Notes: generated by a model not told the origin, from the sequence alone. Positions 32,122 to 40,756 are shown, counted from the stretch's first letter. The stretch is DNA of 64,000 nucleotides from Bradyrhizobium daqingense (GCF_021044685.1 NZ_CP088014.1:248001-312000), one strand, 5' to 3'. A program made the numbers and translations.

Positions 32122-32607
32122 ATGTTCTTCACACCTGAGTTTTGGGTCGCCGTCGCCTTCGTGATCCTGATGGTGATCTTCGGCTATGTCGGGGTGTTCA
32201 AGACGGCGATGTCGGCACTCGATCATCGTGCCGCTCGCATCAAGGCCGAGCTGGACGAGGCGGCGCGCCTCAAGCAGGAGGCAGCCAAGGTGCTGGCCGA
32301 CTACAAGGTGCGTACCGCCAGCGCCGAGCGCGAGGCCGCCGACATCATCGCCAACGCCAACGCCGAAGCGGAGCGCATCGCAGCAGAGGCCAGGGCGAAG
32401 ATGGAAGACTTCGTCGCCCGCCGGACCAAGACGGCGGAGAGCAAGATCGCGCTCGCCGAGGCCCAGGCGCTGGCCGATGTCCGTGCCGCCGCTGCGGAGG
32501 CTGCCGTCCAGGCCGCCTCGACGATCCTGTCGCAGTCGGTCAAGGGCCAGGTCGCCGACGACCTGCTCGCCAAGGGCATCAACGAAGTCAGGCAGAAGCT
32601 GAACTGA
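32122..32607 (+). CDS. atpF: ATP synthase F0 subunit b
   Basis: 161 residues. The N-terminal membrane anchor ([20 protein letters not shown]) is followed by the charged stalk helix ([20 protein letters not shown] onwards) and the conserved end [13 protein letters not shown]. It is the partner of b' and starts five bases after the b' stop codon. The F1 genes are not here; in Rhizobiales they sit in a separate operon. A terminator follows 20 bases later, closing the five-gene operon. Confidence 0.95.
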   Translation: MFFTPEFWVAVAFVILMVIFGYVGVFKTAMSALDHRAARIKAELDEAARLKQEAAKVLADYKVRTASAEREAADIIANANAEAERIAAEARAKMEDFVARRTKTAESKIALAEAQALADVRAAAAEAAVQAASTILSQSVKGQVADDLLAKGINEVRQKLN

Positions 32608-32628
32608 GGGTTCTGCCTTCATCAATCA

Positions 32629-32659
32629 AAAAGCCGGTGCGATGAGCGCCGGCTTTTTT
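32629..32659 (+). terminator. Terminator of the atp F0 operon
   Basis: AAAGCCGGTGC pairs with GCGCCGGCTTT (one mismatch) across GATGA, followed by TTTT. It lies about 20 bases after the atpF stop. Confidence 0.88.
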
Positions 32660-32675
32660 GTTGGGCTGAAAAACT

Positions 32676-32800
32676 CTCGTGTCCCGGACGCGATGCGGCA
32701 TGAAATGACGCGCCGCAGAGCCGGGACCCACGCATCCGCGACTCCTGGGCCCCGGCTCTGCGTCGCACCGCTGCGCGCTGCGCCGCGTCCGGGGCACGAG
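32676..32800. repeat. Long palindromic intergenic element
   Basis: A 125-base element bounded by 17-base inverted arms (CTCGTGTCCCGGACGCG at 32676-32692 and CGCGTCCGGGGCACGAG at 32784-32800, one mismatch). An inner palindrome joins GCAGAGCCGGG and CCCGGCTCTGC. It resembles palindromic elements dispersed in Bradyrhizobium intergenic regions (recalled). It occupies the gap between the convergent atpF and exported-protein genes. Confidence 0.75.
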
Positions 32801-32809
32801 GCTGTTGCG

Positions 32810-33460
32810 TTACTTCTTCTTCCGCCCCTTCGGCTCGGGCGCGAGGGCCTGCGGGTCGAAGCCGACATAGAAGATGTAGCTATCGGCGACCGCGGGGGCG
32901 GGCTCCGGATAGGTCATATCCTCGATCACGAAGGTGAACGGCACGCTGCCGCCCTCGGACATCTCGACCGTGGTCCGGTAGGCTTTCGAGGCAATCACCT
33001 TCTCGCCGACGCCGCCCTGCACCACGGCGATGCGCAAGGGCACCTCGACCGTCGCCGGCGCACCGGCGGGACCGGCAATCACGCGGCCCTGGATGCCGAT
33101 CCGGGCCGTGATGCCCGCGCTGCTGCGCGAACATTCTCGCGCCATCTTGGTGATCGAGGCCTGGAAGCGAATCTCATTGCCGACGGCCGGCTTGCCGGAG
33201 GCGCCGACTGCATAGGTCGAGGCGCCGGCACGCACGGTGACCTGCGGGCAATCGACCTCGTCTTCGGGCGGCTGGCCGGGCGCGGGCGGCGGCTTCGGCG
33301 GGGCCGGCTCGTCGGACTTGCCGCCAAACAGGCTCTTGAAGCGGTCGGTCAGGGACTGAGCCGCCACCGGCGAGACAGAGGCGAGCGCAATCGACAATGC
33401 TAGCGCGATCGTCGTCCCCCGCCGCAACGCATTCCGCGATGACCGAAGCTCCTGCACCAT
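32810..33460 (-). CDS. Exported hypothetical protein with lysine-rich C-terminus
   Basis: 216 residues from the ATG at 33460, which gives a basic start and a signal peptide (GTTIALALSIALASVSPVAAQ); the frame upstream lacks coding character. A proline-rich spacer (DEPAPPKPPPAPGQPPEDE) leads to a beta-rich domain with two cysteines (VDCPQVTVRAG, ARECSRSS). The protein ends PEPKGRKKK. I recognise no named family. Similar proteins follow the thrC/M16/GNAT genes in related genomes (recalled). It is probably periplasmic. Confidence 0.72.
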   Translation of the reverse strand: MVQELRSSRNALRRGTTIALALSIALASVSPVAAQSLTDRFKSLFGGKSDEPAPPKPPPAPGQPPEDEVDCPQVTVRAGASTYAVGASGKPAVGNEIRFQASITKMARECSRSSAGITARIGIQGRVIAGPAGAPATVEVPLRIAVVQGGVGEKVIASKAYRTTVEMSEGGSVPFTFVIEDMTYPEPAPAVADSYIFYVGFDPQALAPEPKGRKKK

Positions 33461-33583
33461 CGACGCCTGTACTCCATGACATTGTCCGGCCCGATCGCCA
33501 GCCGGGGCATGCGGGTTATATCGCCAAAATCGGCGAACCCAAGGCAGCAAAAGGGGGGGACTTGGCCGCACCAATCAGGCGGC

Positions 33584-34171
33584 TCAGCCGCGGAAGTCTT
33601 CATGCAGCAGGCCGAACAGGAGGTGGTCCTGCCAGATCCCGTTGATGCACAGATAGCGGCGCGCCAGCCCTTCGCGGGAGAAGCCGCACTTCTCCAGCAC
33701 CCGGATCGACGGCGCATTGGTGGGAATACAGGCGGCCTCGACGCGGTGCAGGTTGAGCTCGCCGAACAGCGTCGGCAGCAGCACCCGCAGCGCAGCCGTC
33801 ATGTAGCCCCGATGGGCGTGAGGCTGCCCGACCCAGTAGCCGATCGTACCAGCCTGCACGATGCCACGCCGGACATTTGCCAGCGTGATGCCGCCGATCA
33901 TGGCACCGTCGAGCTCGCGAAAGATCAGAAACGGATAGGAACGGTCCGCGGCGATGTCCTCGGAATAGCGGCGCAGGCGGCGGCGGAAGCCGGACCGGGT
34001 GAGATCGTCCGACGGCCAGATCGGCTCCCAGGGGGTGAGGTAATCGCGGCTGCTTTCGCGCAAATGGGCCCATTGCAGGAAGTCCGACATCTGCGGGGCG
34101 CGCAGCAGGAGCCCGTTGCCGCGCGGCGCGAGGGCGGCGGGTCCACTGGATGGCAGGCGAAAGAGAGCCAT
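33584..34171 (-). CDS. GNAT acetyltransferase, RimJ/RimL type
   Basis: 195 residues. The acetyl-CoA-binding pattern is visible in the middle (GTIGYWVGQPHAHRGYMTAA), followed by the RimJ-type NLHRVEAACIPTNAPSIRVL and EKCGFSREGLARRYLCINGIW. Members N-acetylate ribosomal or other protein N-termini; the target here is not known. A GGGAAG site precedes 34171. It starts 36 bases after the M16 peptidase gene in the same direction, so thrC, the peptidase and this gene probably share a transcript. Confidence 0.9.
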   Translation of the reverse strand: MALFRLPSSGPAALAPRGNGLLLRAPQMSDFLQWAHLRESSRDYLTPWEPIWPSDDLTRSGFRRRLRRYSEDIAADRSYPFLIFRELDGAMIGGITLANVRRGIVQAGTIGYWVGQPHAHRGYMTAALRVLLPTLFGELNLHRVEAACIPTNAPSIRVLEKCGFSREGLARRYLCINGIWQDHLLFGLLHEDFRG

Positions 34172-34207
34172 GGTGATGCTTCCCGGCGCGGGCGCCCTTG
34201 GCGACTC

Positions 34208-35497
34208 CTAATGCAGTCGCGCCTTGGCGCGCGCCCGGGTCAATCCTTCCGCAAAAGACACCGCCGTGTCCAGACCCCTGCCGCTGCCCAATGCGACAAC
34301 CGCAGGGCGGCTGCGCGAAAGTAGCGCACGTGCCGCATCCCGGGTCGATTCGACGCTGACGGCATCGATCCGGGCCACCAGCTCCTGCACCGTCTGCGGC
34401 CGGCCATAGGCGAGCACATGGCGGGCGAGCTGCTCGGCACGGGACGAGCAGCTCTCCAGCGCCATCAAGAGGCCGGCCTTCATCTGCGCCTTGGCCCGCG
34501 CGATCTCGGCCTCGGCCAGCGTCTCCACCGAATCATTCATGACGTCGACCACAACTTCCATCATCTCCGGCGCGTCGGCGGGATCGGTGCCGGTGTAGAG
34601 GCCGAAGAAGCCGGTGTCGGTGTAGGGCGCGTGGAAGGTGTAGATGGAGTAGCAGAGGCCGCGCTTCTCGCGCACCTCCTGGAATAGCCGCGACGACATC
34701 CCGCCGCCGAGGATGTTGGTGAAGACCTGCAGCGAGAACAGGGAGGGGTCGGTCTGCGGCACCCCTTCGAGCGCCAGCGTCAGATGCGCCTGCTCGAGCT
34801 CGCGGTGAACCACCTTGGCGCCGCCCTTGCCGAACTGGGCCGATTGCGGCTTGGGTCCCGGCGTCGCCTCGAAGCTCGCAAAACGCTTCTCGACCTCGGC
34901 AACCACCCGGCTGTGGTCGACCGCGCCCGCGGCGGCCACCACCATGTCGGGCCCGCGATAATGCGTCGACAGATAGCCGCGCAGCATGTCGCGGTTGAAG
35001 CCGCGCAGCGTCTTGGCCGTACCCAGCAGCGAGCGGCCCATCGGCTGGTCGGGATAGCAGAGCTCGTTGAGATGCTCGAACACGACGTCGTCGGGCGTGT
35101 CCTGCGCTGCCCCGATCTCCTGCACGATGACGTTCTTCTCGCGCTCCAGCTCGTCCGGCTCGAAGGCAGGATTGGCGAGAATGTCGGCGAGCACGTCGAG
35201 CGCGAGCGGCACGTCGGCCTTCAGCACCCGCGCGTAATAGGACGTGGTCTCGGTCGAGGTGCCGGCATTGAGGTCGCCGCCCACCGCCTCGATCTCCTCC
35301 ACGATCTCGCGCGAGGTGCGCGTGGTCGTTCCCTTGAACGCCATGTGTTCGAGCAGATGCGAGATGCCGTGCTCGTTCGGCTTCTCGTCACGCCCTCCGA
35401 CGCCGGCCCACACCCCGAGCGCTGCGGTCTCGAGATGCGGCATCTTGTCGGTGACGACGGTCAGGCCGGAGGCAAGCTTGGAAATCTCGACGCTCAT
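34208..35497 (-). CDS. M16-family zinc peptidase (mitochondrial processing peptidase-like)
   Basis: 429 residues. The inverted zinc motif HLLEH is at residues 47-51 and the third ligand Glu127 (NVIVQEIGAAQD) lies the expected 76 residues later, so it is catalytically complete. The glycine-rich loop typical of beta-MPP is also present (NILGGGMSSRLFQEVREKRG). Bacterial members degrade peptides and may clear cleaved signal or presequence-like peptides. The ATG at 35497 overlaps the thrC stop codon (35494-35496), so the two are coupled; the thrC-M16 pair is widely conserved in Rhizobiales. Confidence 0.93.
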   Translation of the reverse strand: MSVEISKLASGLTVVTDKMPHLETAALGVWAGVGGRDEKPNEHGISHLLEHMAFKGTTTRTSREIVEEIEAVGGDLNAGTSTETTSYYARVLKADVPLALDVLADILANPAFEPDELEREKNVIVQEIGAAQDTPDDVVFEHLNELCYPDQPMGRSLLGTAKTLRGFNRDMLRGYLSTHYRGPDMVVAAAGAVDHSRVVAEVEKRFASFEATPGPKPQSAQFGKGGAKVVHRELEQAHLTLALEGVPQTDPSLFSLQVFTNILGGGMSSRLFQEVREKRGLCYSIYTFHAPYTDTGFFGLYTGTDPADAPEMMEVVVDVMNDSVETLAEAEIARAKAQMKAGLLMALESCSSRAEQLARHVLAYGRPQTVQELVARIDAVSVESTRDAARALLSRSRPAVVALGSGRGLDTAVSFAEGLTRARAKARLH

Positions 35498-36912
35498 CCG
35501 GCAACTCCCTGTTTTGCGGCGCGGCTCACCGACAGCACAAACCGCTCGACCTCGGCCTGATCGTTCTTCACCACCTTCATGTGCTCGGATTTGGTCATCA
35601 ATCCGTCGAGCCAGGCGGGCAGTTGCGGCCGCTGGCCGCAGGCCGCCTCGACTGCGTCGGGAAATTTGGCCGGATGGGCCGTGGAGAGCACGATGTTCGG
35701 CGCCGCCGTGTCGGTCGTGTCGCGGTCGGCGACCGCGAGCGCAACCGCGGTATGGGGATCCACCAGCTCGCCTGCCTCGCGCCAGGCGGCGCGGATCGCC
35801 GCCGCGGTTTCGGTCTCGTCGGCGCGCCCTGCGTCGAACTCCTCGCGGATCGCCGCCAACGTCGCATCGGGCAGCACGAAGCGACCGGACTGCTTCAGCG
35901 AATCCATCAGGCGGCGCACGCCCGCCGCATCGCGCCGGCCGGCCTCGAACAGCAGGCGCTCGAAATTCGAGGAGATCTGGATGTCCATCGACGGGGACGC
36001 CGTGGCGTGCACCTCGCGTACCTCGTAGATGCCGGTCTTGAGCGTGCGGGCCAGGATGTCGTTGACGTTGGCGGCAATGCGCAGGGTCCGCACCGGCAGC
36101 CCCATGCGCTTGGCGACATAGCCGGCAAAGATGTCACCGAAATTGCCGGTCGGCACGACGAAATCCACCGCGCGCGCCGGAGCGCCGACGGCAACGGCCG
36201 AGGTGAAATAGTAGACGACCTGGGCGACGATGCGCGCCCAGTTGATCGAGTTGACGCCGGAGAGCGAGGTCGCATCGCGAAAGCGATGATTGTTGAACAT
36301 CCCCTTCACCAGCGCCTGGCAATCGTCGAAATTGCCTTCGATGGCGAGCGCGTGCACATTGGCTGCGCCCGTCGTGGTCATCATCCGCCGCTGCACCTCG
36401 GAGATGCGGCCGTGCGGGAACAGCACGATCAGATCGACATTCTCGAGGCCCGCGAAGGCTTCGACCGCGGCACCGCCGGTGTCGCCGGACGTTGCGACCA
36501 CGATGGTGGTGCGCTGGCCGCGCTTGGCGAGCACGTGATCCATCAGCCGCGAGATCAGCTGCATCGCCACGTCCTTGAAGGCGAGCGTCGGTCCGTGGAA
36601 CAGTTCCAGCACGAACTGGTGCGGCGACATCTGCCGCAGCGGCACCACTGCGGGATGCCGGAAGGTGGCATAGGCCTCGTTGGCCATGCGGCCGAGCTCG
36701 GCGTCCGAAATCTCTCCGCCGGCGAACGGGCGAATCACGTCGACCGCGACCTCCCAATAGGGACGGCCGAAGAAGCCGGCGATCGTCTCGGCCGAAAGCT
36801 GCGGCCAGGTGGCCGGCACATACAGGCCACCGTCACGGGCGAGCCCGGTCAGCATCACGTCGCAGAAGCCGAGTTCGGGGGCTTCGCCCCGGGTCGAGAT
36901 ATAACGAGTCAA
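35494..36912 (-). CDS. thrC: Threonine synthase
   Basis: 472 residues. It converts O-phosphohomoserine to threonine with PLP. The PLP lysine is residue 113 (GPTLAFKDVAMQ), with the phosphate-binding and substrate motifs ATSGDTGGAA and SGVNSINWARI. The C-terminal domain is complete. The start is set by the ribosome binding site: GGAGGG at 36917-36922 sits five bases before a TTG at 36912 that yields the family N-terminus TRYISTRGEAPELGF. A TTG four codons earlier lies upstream of that site and is rejected. A TTG start usually lowers translation. Confidence 0.95.
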   Translation of the reverse strand: MTRYISTRGEAPELGFCDVMLTGLARDGGLYVPATWPQLSAETIAGFFGRPYWEVAVDVIRPFAGGEISDAELGRMANEAYATFRHPAVVPLRQMSPHQFVLELFHGPTLAFKDVAMQLISRLMDHVLAKRGQRTTIVVATSGDTGGAAVEAFAGLENVDLIVLFPHGRISEVQRRMMTTTGAANVHALAIEGNFDDCQALVKGMFNNHRFRDATSLSGVNSINWARIVAQVVYYFTSAVAVGAPARAVDFVVPTGNFGDIFAGYVAKRMGLPVRTLRIAANVNDILARTLKTGIYEVREVHATASPSMDIQISSNFERLLFEAGRRDAAGVRRLMDSLKQSGRFVLPDATLAAIREEFDAGRADETETAAAIRAAWREAGELVDPHTAVALAVADRDTTDTAAPNIVLSTAHPAKFPDAVEAACGQRPQLPAWLDGLMTKSEHMKVVKNDQAEVERFVLSVSRAAKQGVAG

Positions 36913-37054
36913 ACTGCCCTCCAAAGGCCGGCCGAGCCAGACTCGCCCGTTAAGCCTTTGATCTCACGAAACTAGTTGTTACCAGCCAGAGGCCTTTGGC
37001 CACCATAAAGCGTTTTGCGGCATCGGGAAACCGCTTCCGCTCGGCCACCTCGTG

Positions 37055-37089
37055 CAATGAAAAAGGGCTGCGGCGTCGCCGCAGCCCTT
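37055..37089 (-). terminator. Leftward intrinsic terminator upstream of thrC
   Basis: AAGGGCTGCGGC (37063-37074) pairs perfectly with GCCGCAGCCCTT (37078-37089) around GTC. On the minus strand the hairpin runs into TTTTT (37060-37064). It separates thrC from anything transcribed leftward from the right. Confidence 0.8.
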
Positions 37090-37260
37090 CTCTTGGAAGG
37101 TCTGTCGTTGTGTGCAGACCGGTTTGCCTCGTTCGGGGCTCCTGCCCCGTTGAAACTGTTCGTCCGAGCTTTCGACTGCCGTCGCCGGATCGTCAAGAGC
37201 CAAAACGGCAGGCAGCGAAAGATGTTCCAGTTTTTCCCGGCGAAGCCACTCCGTCACTTG
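37060..37260 (-). ncRNA. Candidate small structured RNA ending at the terminator
   Basis: Upstream of the leftward terminator lie three further inverted repeats: GGTCTG/CAGACC (37099-37120), CGGGGC/GCCCCG (37134-37149) and CTGCCGT/ACGGCAG (37176-37211). A run of hairpins ending in a T tract is the layout of a bacterial small RNA about 150-200 bases long. The 5' end is a guess. I do not see hallmark sequences of tmRNA, RNase P RNA, SRP RNA or 6S RNA. It may instead be the 3' trailer of the response-regulator mRNA. Confidence 0.35.
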
Positions 37261-37456
37261 CAGCCGTAGGCCAAGCGCGCTTTAAATTGCCGCTTCTTCC
37301 TGAAACACCAGCTCCATGCGGAACGAAGGCCGTGGTCACCCATTGGGTCGGCGGATGGTGCCCGCCATCGTCCATGCATTGCCCGGCCGCTGGCGACGCC
37401 GATCCGTCGACCGAGCCGCTGCCTCCCGAGCAGCCGGCTCGCTCGTCGGCGGAGGG

Positions 37457-38101
37457 TCAGTTCATCCCGATTTCCACGGCGATCCGGATCAGGTCGGAAT
37501 GGTTCTTGGCTCCTAATTTCTGCTTGAGCAGCGACGTGGTATTCGCGACGGTCTTGTAGGAGATGCCGAGCGCTTCCGCGACCTCGACGATCTTGTCGCC
37601 GCGTCCGAGCAGGCGGAGAATCTCGAGTTCCCGCGGCGTCATCTGCGAGGCCGGATTGGCCTTGATCGCCGCGCCGGAAAACGTCACGGCTTCCGCAAGC
37701 TGCGGTGAAATGAAGTTGTCGCCCGCGACCACCTTGCGCACCGCCTTCAGCAGGACCCTGGGGTCGTCGCCCTTGGAGACATAGCCCTGGGCTCCGAGCT
37801 CGACCGCCCGCACCACGAAGGCCGGATCGTCGTTCATGCTGAACATGATGATCTTGGCGTCCGGATCATCCTTGCGGATGCGCCGCATCAGCTCGAAGCC
37901 GGAGACATCGGGCAGGCTGATGTCGATCACGGTCACGTCGGGCCGCTTGCTGACATAGGCACGATGCCCGGATCTGGCGTCGGTCGCCTCGTCGATACGA
38001 ATGGAGTGGTCGGACGCGAACAGGGTGCGGCAACCGGACAGCACCACCGGATGGTCGTCGACGATCAGGACCCGGGTCGCGGGCTTGGCGGTATCTTGCA
38101 T
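37457..38101 (-). CDS. NarL/LuxR-family response regulator
   Basis: 214 residues. The receiver domain has VDDHPVV, phosphoacceptor Asp60 (VTVIDISLPDVSG) and the conserved Lys in GYVSKGDD. The LuxR-type HTH is at about residues 148-210 (MTPRELEILRLLGRGDKIVEVA, ISYKTVANTTSLLKQKLG). The start MQDTAKPATRV at 38101 has a GAGAG site; an ATG nine codons upstream is possible. It is divergent from the histidine kinase gene, with 65 bases between starts, and is the obvious partner of that kinase. Confidence 0.92.
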   Translation of the reverse strand: MQDTAKPATRVLIVDDHPVVLSGCRTLFASDHSIRIDEATDARSGHRAYVSKRPDVTVIDISLPDVSGFELMRRIRKDDPDAKIIMFSMNDDPAFVVRAVELGAQGYVSKGDDPRVLLKAVRKVVAGDNFISPQLAEAVTFSGAAIKANPASQMTPRELEILRLLGRGDKIVEVAEALGISYKTVANTTSLLKQKLGAKNHSDLIRIAVEIGMN

Positions 38102-38166
38102 CGCGCGCTCTCTGTTTTCTCGACTCATAGACCGGCGGGAACAAATGGAAAGAGAAAATCCCCTCA

Positions 38167-39525
38167 ATGCGCGTTAGAATTGACCTAATGTGGCGGCGAC
38201 TTTCGTTCAGGACGCAACTGTTTCTTCCGCTCGGCGCGGGCCTTCTCGCGGCCCTGATCGTGGGCGGCATATTGCTGCAAACATTTGCAACAAAACAGCT
38301 GGCCGACGAGCATGAACCGGCTCGACGTTCGATCCAGACCGTCGCGGCCGCGCTCAACAGCACTCTGCGCGCATCGGACAATCCGCAAAAGACCCTCGAT
38401 GCATTCGTTCAGTCCTTGGACGCCTCCACGGATATTCACTTCCGCCGCATGGAGGGAGGTCCCCCGCCCGCTCCGAAGGATTTGCGCAGCCTGAAGACGG
38501 TTCCGCAATGGTTCGTCAACCTCATCACCATACCGGAGATGGAAGCGGCGTTTCCGGTCGTCATTGACGGCAAACATGTCGGCGATATCGTGTTCTTCCC
38601 GGACATATCGGCCGACCTGTTCGAGAAGTGGATCGGCTTCCTTGCGCTGACGGGCCTTGTCGCGGTCCTGATGGTGCTCACGGGCACAGTTGCCTACACC
38701 TTCGCTGGTTCGGCCCTCCGCCCCCTGCAACATCTTGGCGAAGGTCTCACGCGGATGCGGCGTGGCGACTACGCAAGGCCGATTCCGGTCGGAGGACCGC
38801 CGGAGATCCGGCGAAGCTGCGAGGAAGCCAATGCGCTGGCAGCGACACTGGCGCAACTCAGTCAGGACAATCGCGACCTGATGCACCGCCTGGTATCGCT
38901 CCAGGACGACGAGCGGCGCGATCTCGCCCGCGAACTGCACGACGAGCTTGGCCCGCTTCTGTTCAGCATCCGCGCCAGCACGATTGCGCTAATCGAGGCC
39001 ACGCGGCTTGCGGGAAATCTCGGCAATTCGGCGCAGGATGTGCTGCAGTCGGTCGAGGCGCTTCAGCACACCAACCGTCGTATCCTCGACCGGCTGCGGC
39101 CGCTCTATATCGAGGACCTGGGTCTTGCGACCAGCGTGCAGACGCTGCTCCGGAATTTTCGCAAGCAGGCACCGCATATCGGCCTGACGGACACGATCGA
39201 TCCCGGTCTCAACGCGATCGACGGACCGCTGGCTCAGACCGTCTATCGCGTGATCCAGGAGGCGCTGACCAACGTGCTGCGCCATGCCGAGGCCAACGAT
39301 GTCCAGGTGCAGGCCGTGGTCGTCGAGGACACGCTCGTCATCGAGATCTCCGACGACGGCGGCGGCTTTCCCCCCGACAACGTGTTCGGCCGTGGCCTGA
39401 CCGGCATGCATGAGCGCGTGCGCGCGCTCAGCGGATCACTGTCACTGCTGCGTGCGCACGAGCGAACCTATGTACGATGTCGTTTGCCGATGCAGGCGAC
39501 CCGGGACGCAGCGTCATCGCGCTAA
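38167..39525 (+). CDS. Sensor histidine kinase of the NarX/UhpB (HisKA_3) class
   Basis: 452 residues. Two transmembrane helices (about residues 18-40 and 158-182) flank a 115-residue periplasmic sensor, followed by HAMP (ALRPLQHLGEGLTRMRRGDY). The phosphorylated His is residue 258 in RRDLARELHDELGPLLFSIR, the HisKA_3 type that pairs with LuxR-class regulators. The ATPase domain has VIQEALTNVLRHAEANDV, EISDDGGGFPP and GLTGMHERVRAL. It should phosphorylate the divergent response regulator. The stimulus is unknown. Its stop overlaps the stop of the convergent SnoaL-like gene by two bases. Confidence 0.92.
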   Translation: MRVRIDLMWRRLSFRTQLFLPLGAGLLAALIVGGILLQTFATKQLADEHEPARRSIQTVAAALNSTLRASDNPQKTLDAFVQSLDASTDIHFRRMEGGPPPAPKDLRSLKTVPQWFVNLITIPEMEAAFPVVIDGKHVGDIVFFPDISADLFEKWIGFLALTGLVAVLMVLTGTVAYTFAGSALRPLQHLGEGLTRMRRGDYARPIPVGGPPEIRRSCEEANALAATLAQLSQDNRDLMHRLVSLQDDERRDLARELHDELGPLLFSIRASTIALIEATRLAGNLGNSAQDVLQSVEALQHTNRRILDRLRPLYIEDLGLATSVQTLLRNFRKQAPHIGLTDTIDPGLNAIDGPLAQTVYRVIQEALTNVLRHAEANDVQVQAVVVEDTLVIEISDDGGGFPPDNVFGRGLTGMHERVRALSGSLSLLRAHERTYVRCRLPMQATRDAASSR

Positions 39526-39887
39526 CATGCGCAACCCTCATGCGCATTCTGCAGCGCCGGCTCGCATATCGTACTGCGTATCTTCCCCTCCGAGCTGAAG
39601 CGAAACGACGCGCGAATGCGCAGGGCTCCGGCGACGGAATATTCGAGATCGACGCCGTGGGGCACGGGGTGGATCTCCTCCAGCCCGAAACCCGCCGACG
39701 AGAAGGTGCTGAGCCGCGGCTGCCAATAGGCTTCGAGCTCGCTGCGGCCGTGATAGCGGTGCCTGCCGTTGCAGCTGCATTCGAGCTCGGCGTTGTCGGC
39801 ATAGAGATCGAGCAGCATCGCGAGGTCGCCCCGACGGCAGGCGTCCACCCAATCGACGACAAGTCCCATCTGATCAAAATCGCTCAC
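39522..39887 (-). CDS. SnoaL/NTF2-like small protein
   Basis: 121 residues from the GTG at 39887, which has a GAGG site; a far longer frame upstream has no domain. The segment VVDWVDACRRGDLAMLLDLY and YADNAELECSCNG, then HGRSELEAYWQPRL, is the alpha+beta cone fold of SnoaL-like proteins, used both by cyclases/isomerases and by ligand-binding proteins. No active-site assignment is possible. It converges on the kinase gene and is 104 bases downstream of SURF1 in the same direction. Confidence 0.8.
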   Translation of the reverse strand: MSDFDQMGLVVDWVDACRRGDLAMLLDLYADNAELECSCNGRHRYHGRSELEAYWQPRLSTFSSAGFGLEEIHPVPHGVDLEYSVAGALRIRASFRFSSEGKIRSTICEPALQNAHEGCAC

Positions 39888-39991
39888 GCTGCAATCCTCT
39901 GCCGCGGACCATCCATCGCGGCTTAGGACCACACTCGTGAATGTGGGCTGAACGGTAAAGCCCGGGCGATACCGGGTTCCCTCGGGGGGAG

Positions 39992-40756
39992 CTACGGATG
40001 CGTTCCGCTTTGCCGCCGGCCTCGCACCCACACCGCAAAGGCGATCAACACGGCGCCTGCGAGCGTGAACCAGGTGATCGCGTATTGCAGGTGATCGTCT
40101 TTCAGATGCACGTCGAGTGGCCCGGGACGCGGAATGCCGTTCTCGGGCACCGGGCGCTCGAGGTCGACGTAGAACGGCGCAACTGCGCCCCAGCCGAGCG
40201 CACGCGCAATTGCCAGATGATCGCGCACGAACCACAGCCGCTTGTCGCGGTTCTCCGCCGGCGTCAGCCATCCCGGCGCCTCGGAAAAGCGCAGATAGCC
40301 GGTGAGCTCCACCGGTTGCCCCGTGACGAGCTTCTTGACCGCGCGGTCCTCGACACTGCGATCCTGCATCGTATTCTCGACGAAGCCGGCATCGATCACC
40401 ACCATCTCGCCGCTCGGAAGCCGCGCCGGCAGGAATGCCCAGGTGCCGGGGCCGGAAGCGTCCTTGCGCACGGCCGAGCCGGAGGAATAGACCATCGCAT
40501 CGGGCAGGGCTGCGTAGACCGCCGTGAAGCTGACGCGGCGGAATTCATCGCGGGCCGGATTCAGAGTCGCCCATTGCGACGACGGCGGCAGCGCAACGGG
40601 GGCCTGTGCCAGTCGCTCGGTGAGCGCCGCGATCAGCTCGTGCTTGGCCGTTCGGCGCTGCAACTGCCAGACGCCGAGCGCGACGAAGACGGCGGTCAGG
40701 AACAGCGTGAACAGCGCGAAGCCGGCCACGCGAGGCTTGCGCACAGTCCCGTTCAT
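39992..40756 (-). CDS. SURF1 family cytochrome oxidase assembly protein
   Basis: 254 residues. Transmembrane helices at both ends (AGFALFTLFLTAVFVALGVW and QYAITWFTLAGAVLIAFAVW) enclose a periplasmic domain with SURF1 motifs (GVWQLQRRTAKHELI, FYVDLERP, LKDDHLQYAITWF). It helps insert haem a into subunit I of the aa3 oxidase. Its ATG overlaps the stop of the DUF983 gene (ATGA), as expected for the last genes of the cox operon. Confidence 0.93.
   Translation of the reverse strand: MNGTVRKPRVAGFALFTLFLTAVFVALGVWQLQRRTAKHELIAALTERLAQAPVALPPSSQWATLNPARDEFRRVSFTAVYAALPDAMVYSSGSAVRKDASGPGTWAFLPARLPSGEMVVIDAGFVENTMQDRSVEDRAVKKLVTGQPVELTGYLRFSEAPGWLTPAENRDKRLWFVRDHLAIARALGWGAVAPFYVDLERPVPENGIPRPGPLDVHLKDDHLQYAITWFTLAGAVLIAFAVWVRGRRQSGTHP

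Larger units (their letters stand above)
36913..37456. other. Intergenic region between thrC and the response regulator
   Basis: 544 bases. It contains a leftward terminator at 37055-37089 and, to its right, three stable inverted repeats (37099-37120, 37134-37149 and 37176-37211) suggesting a structured transcript, described separately. Long open frames cross the region on both strands, but they read through the terminator, lack ribosome binding sites and have no recognisable domain. The thrC promoter must lie left of 37055. Confidence 0.5.

Noticed and set aside
36979..37257. 92-codon minus-strand frame upstream of thrC
   Set aside because: It reads straight through the perfect terminator hairpin at 37063-37089. 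A coding gene interrupted by its own terminator is unlikely.
37060..37456. tmRNA, RNase P RNA or 6S RNA in the hairpin-rich stretch
   Set aside because: Conserved core sequences of these RNAs are not visible, so only an unspecified small RNA is proposed.
36996..37559. Open frame on the + strand between thrC and the response regulator
   Set aside because: It crosses the leftward terminator and the 3' end of the response-regulator gene, has no ribosome binding site and its translation has no recognisable domain.
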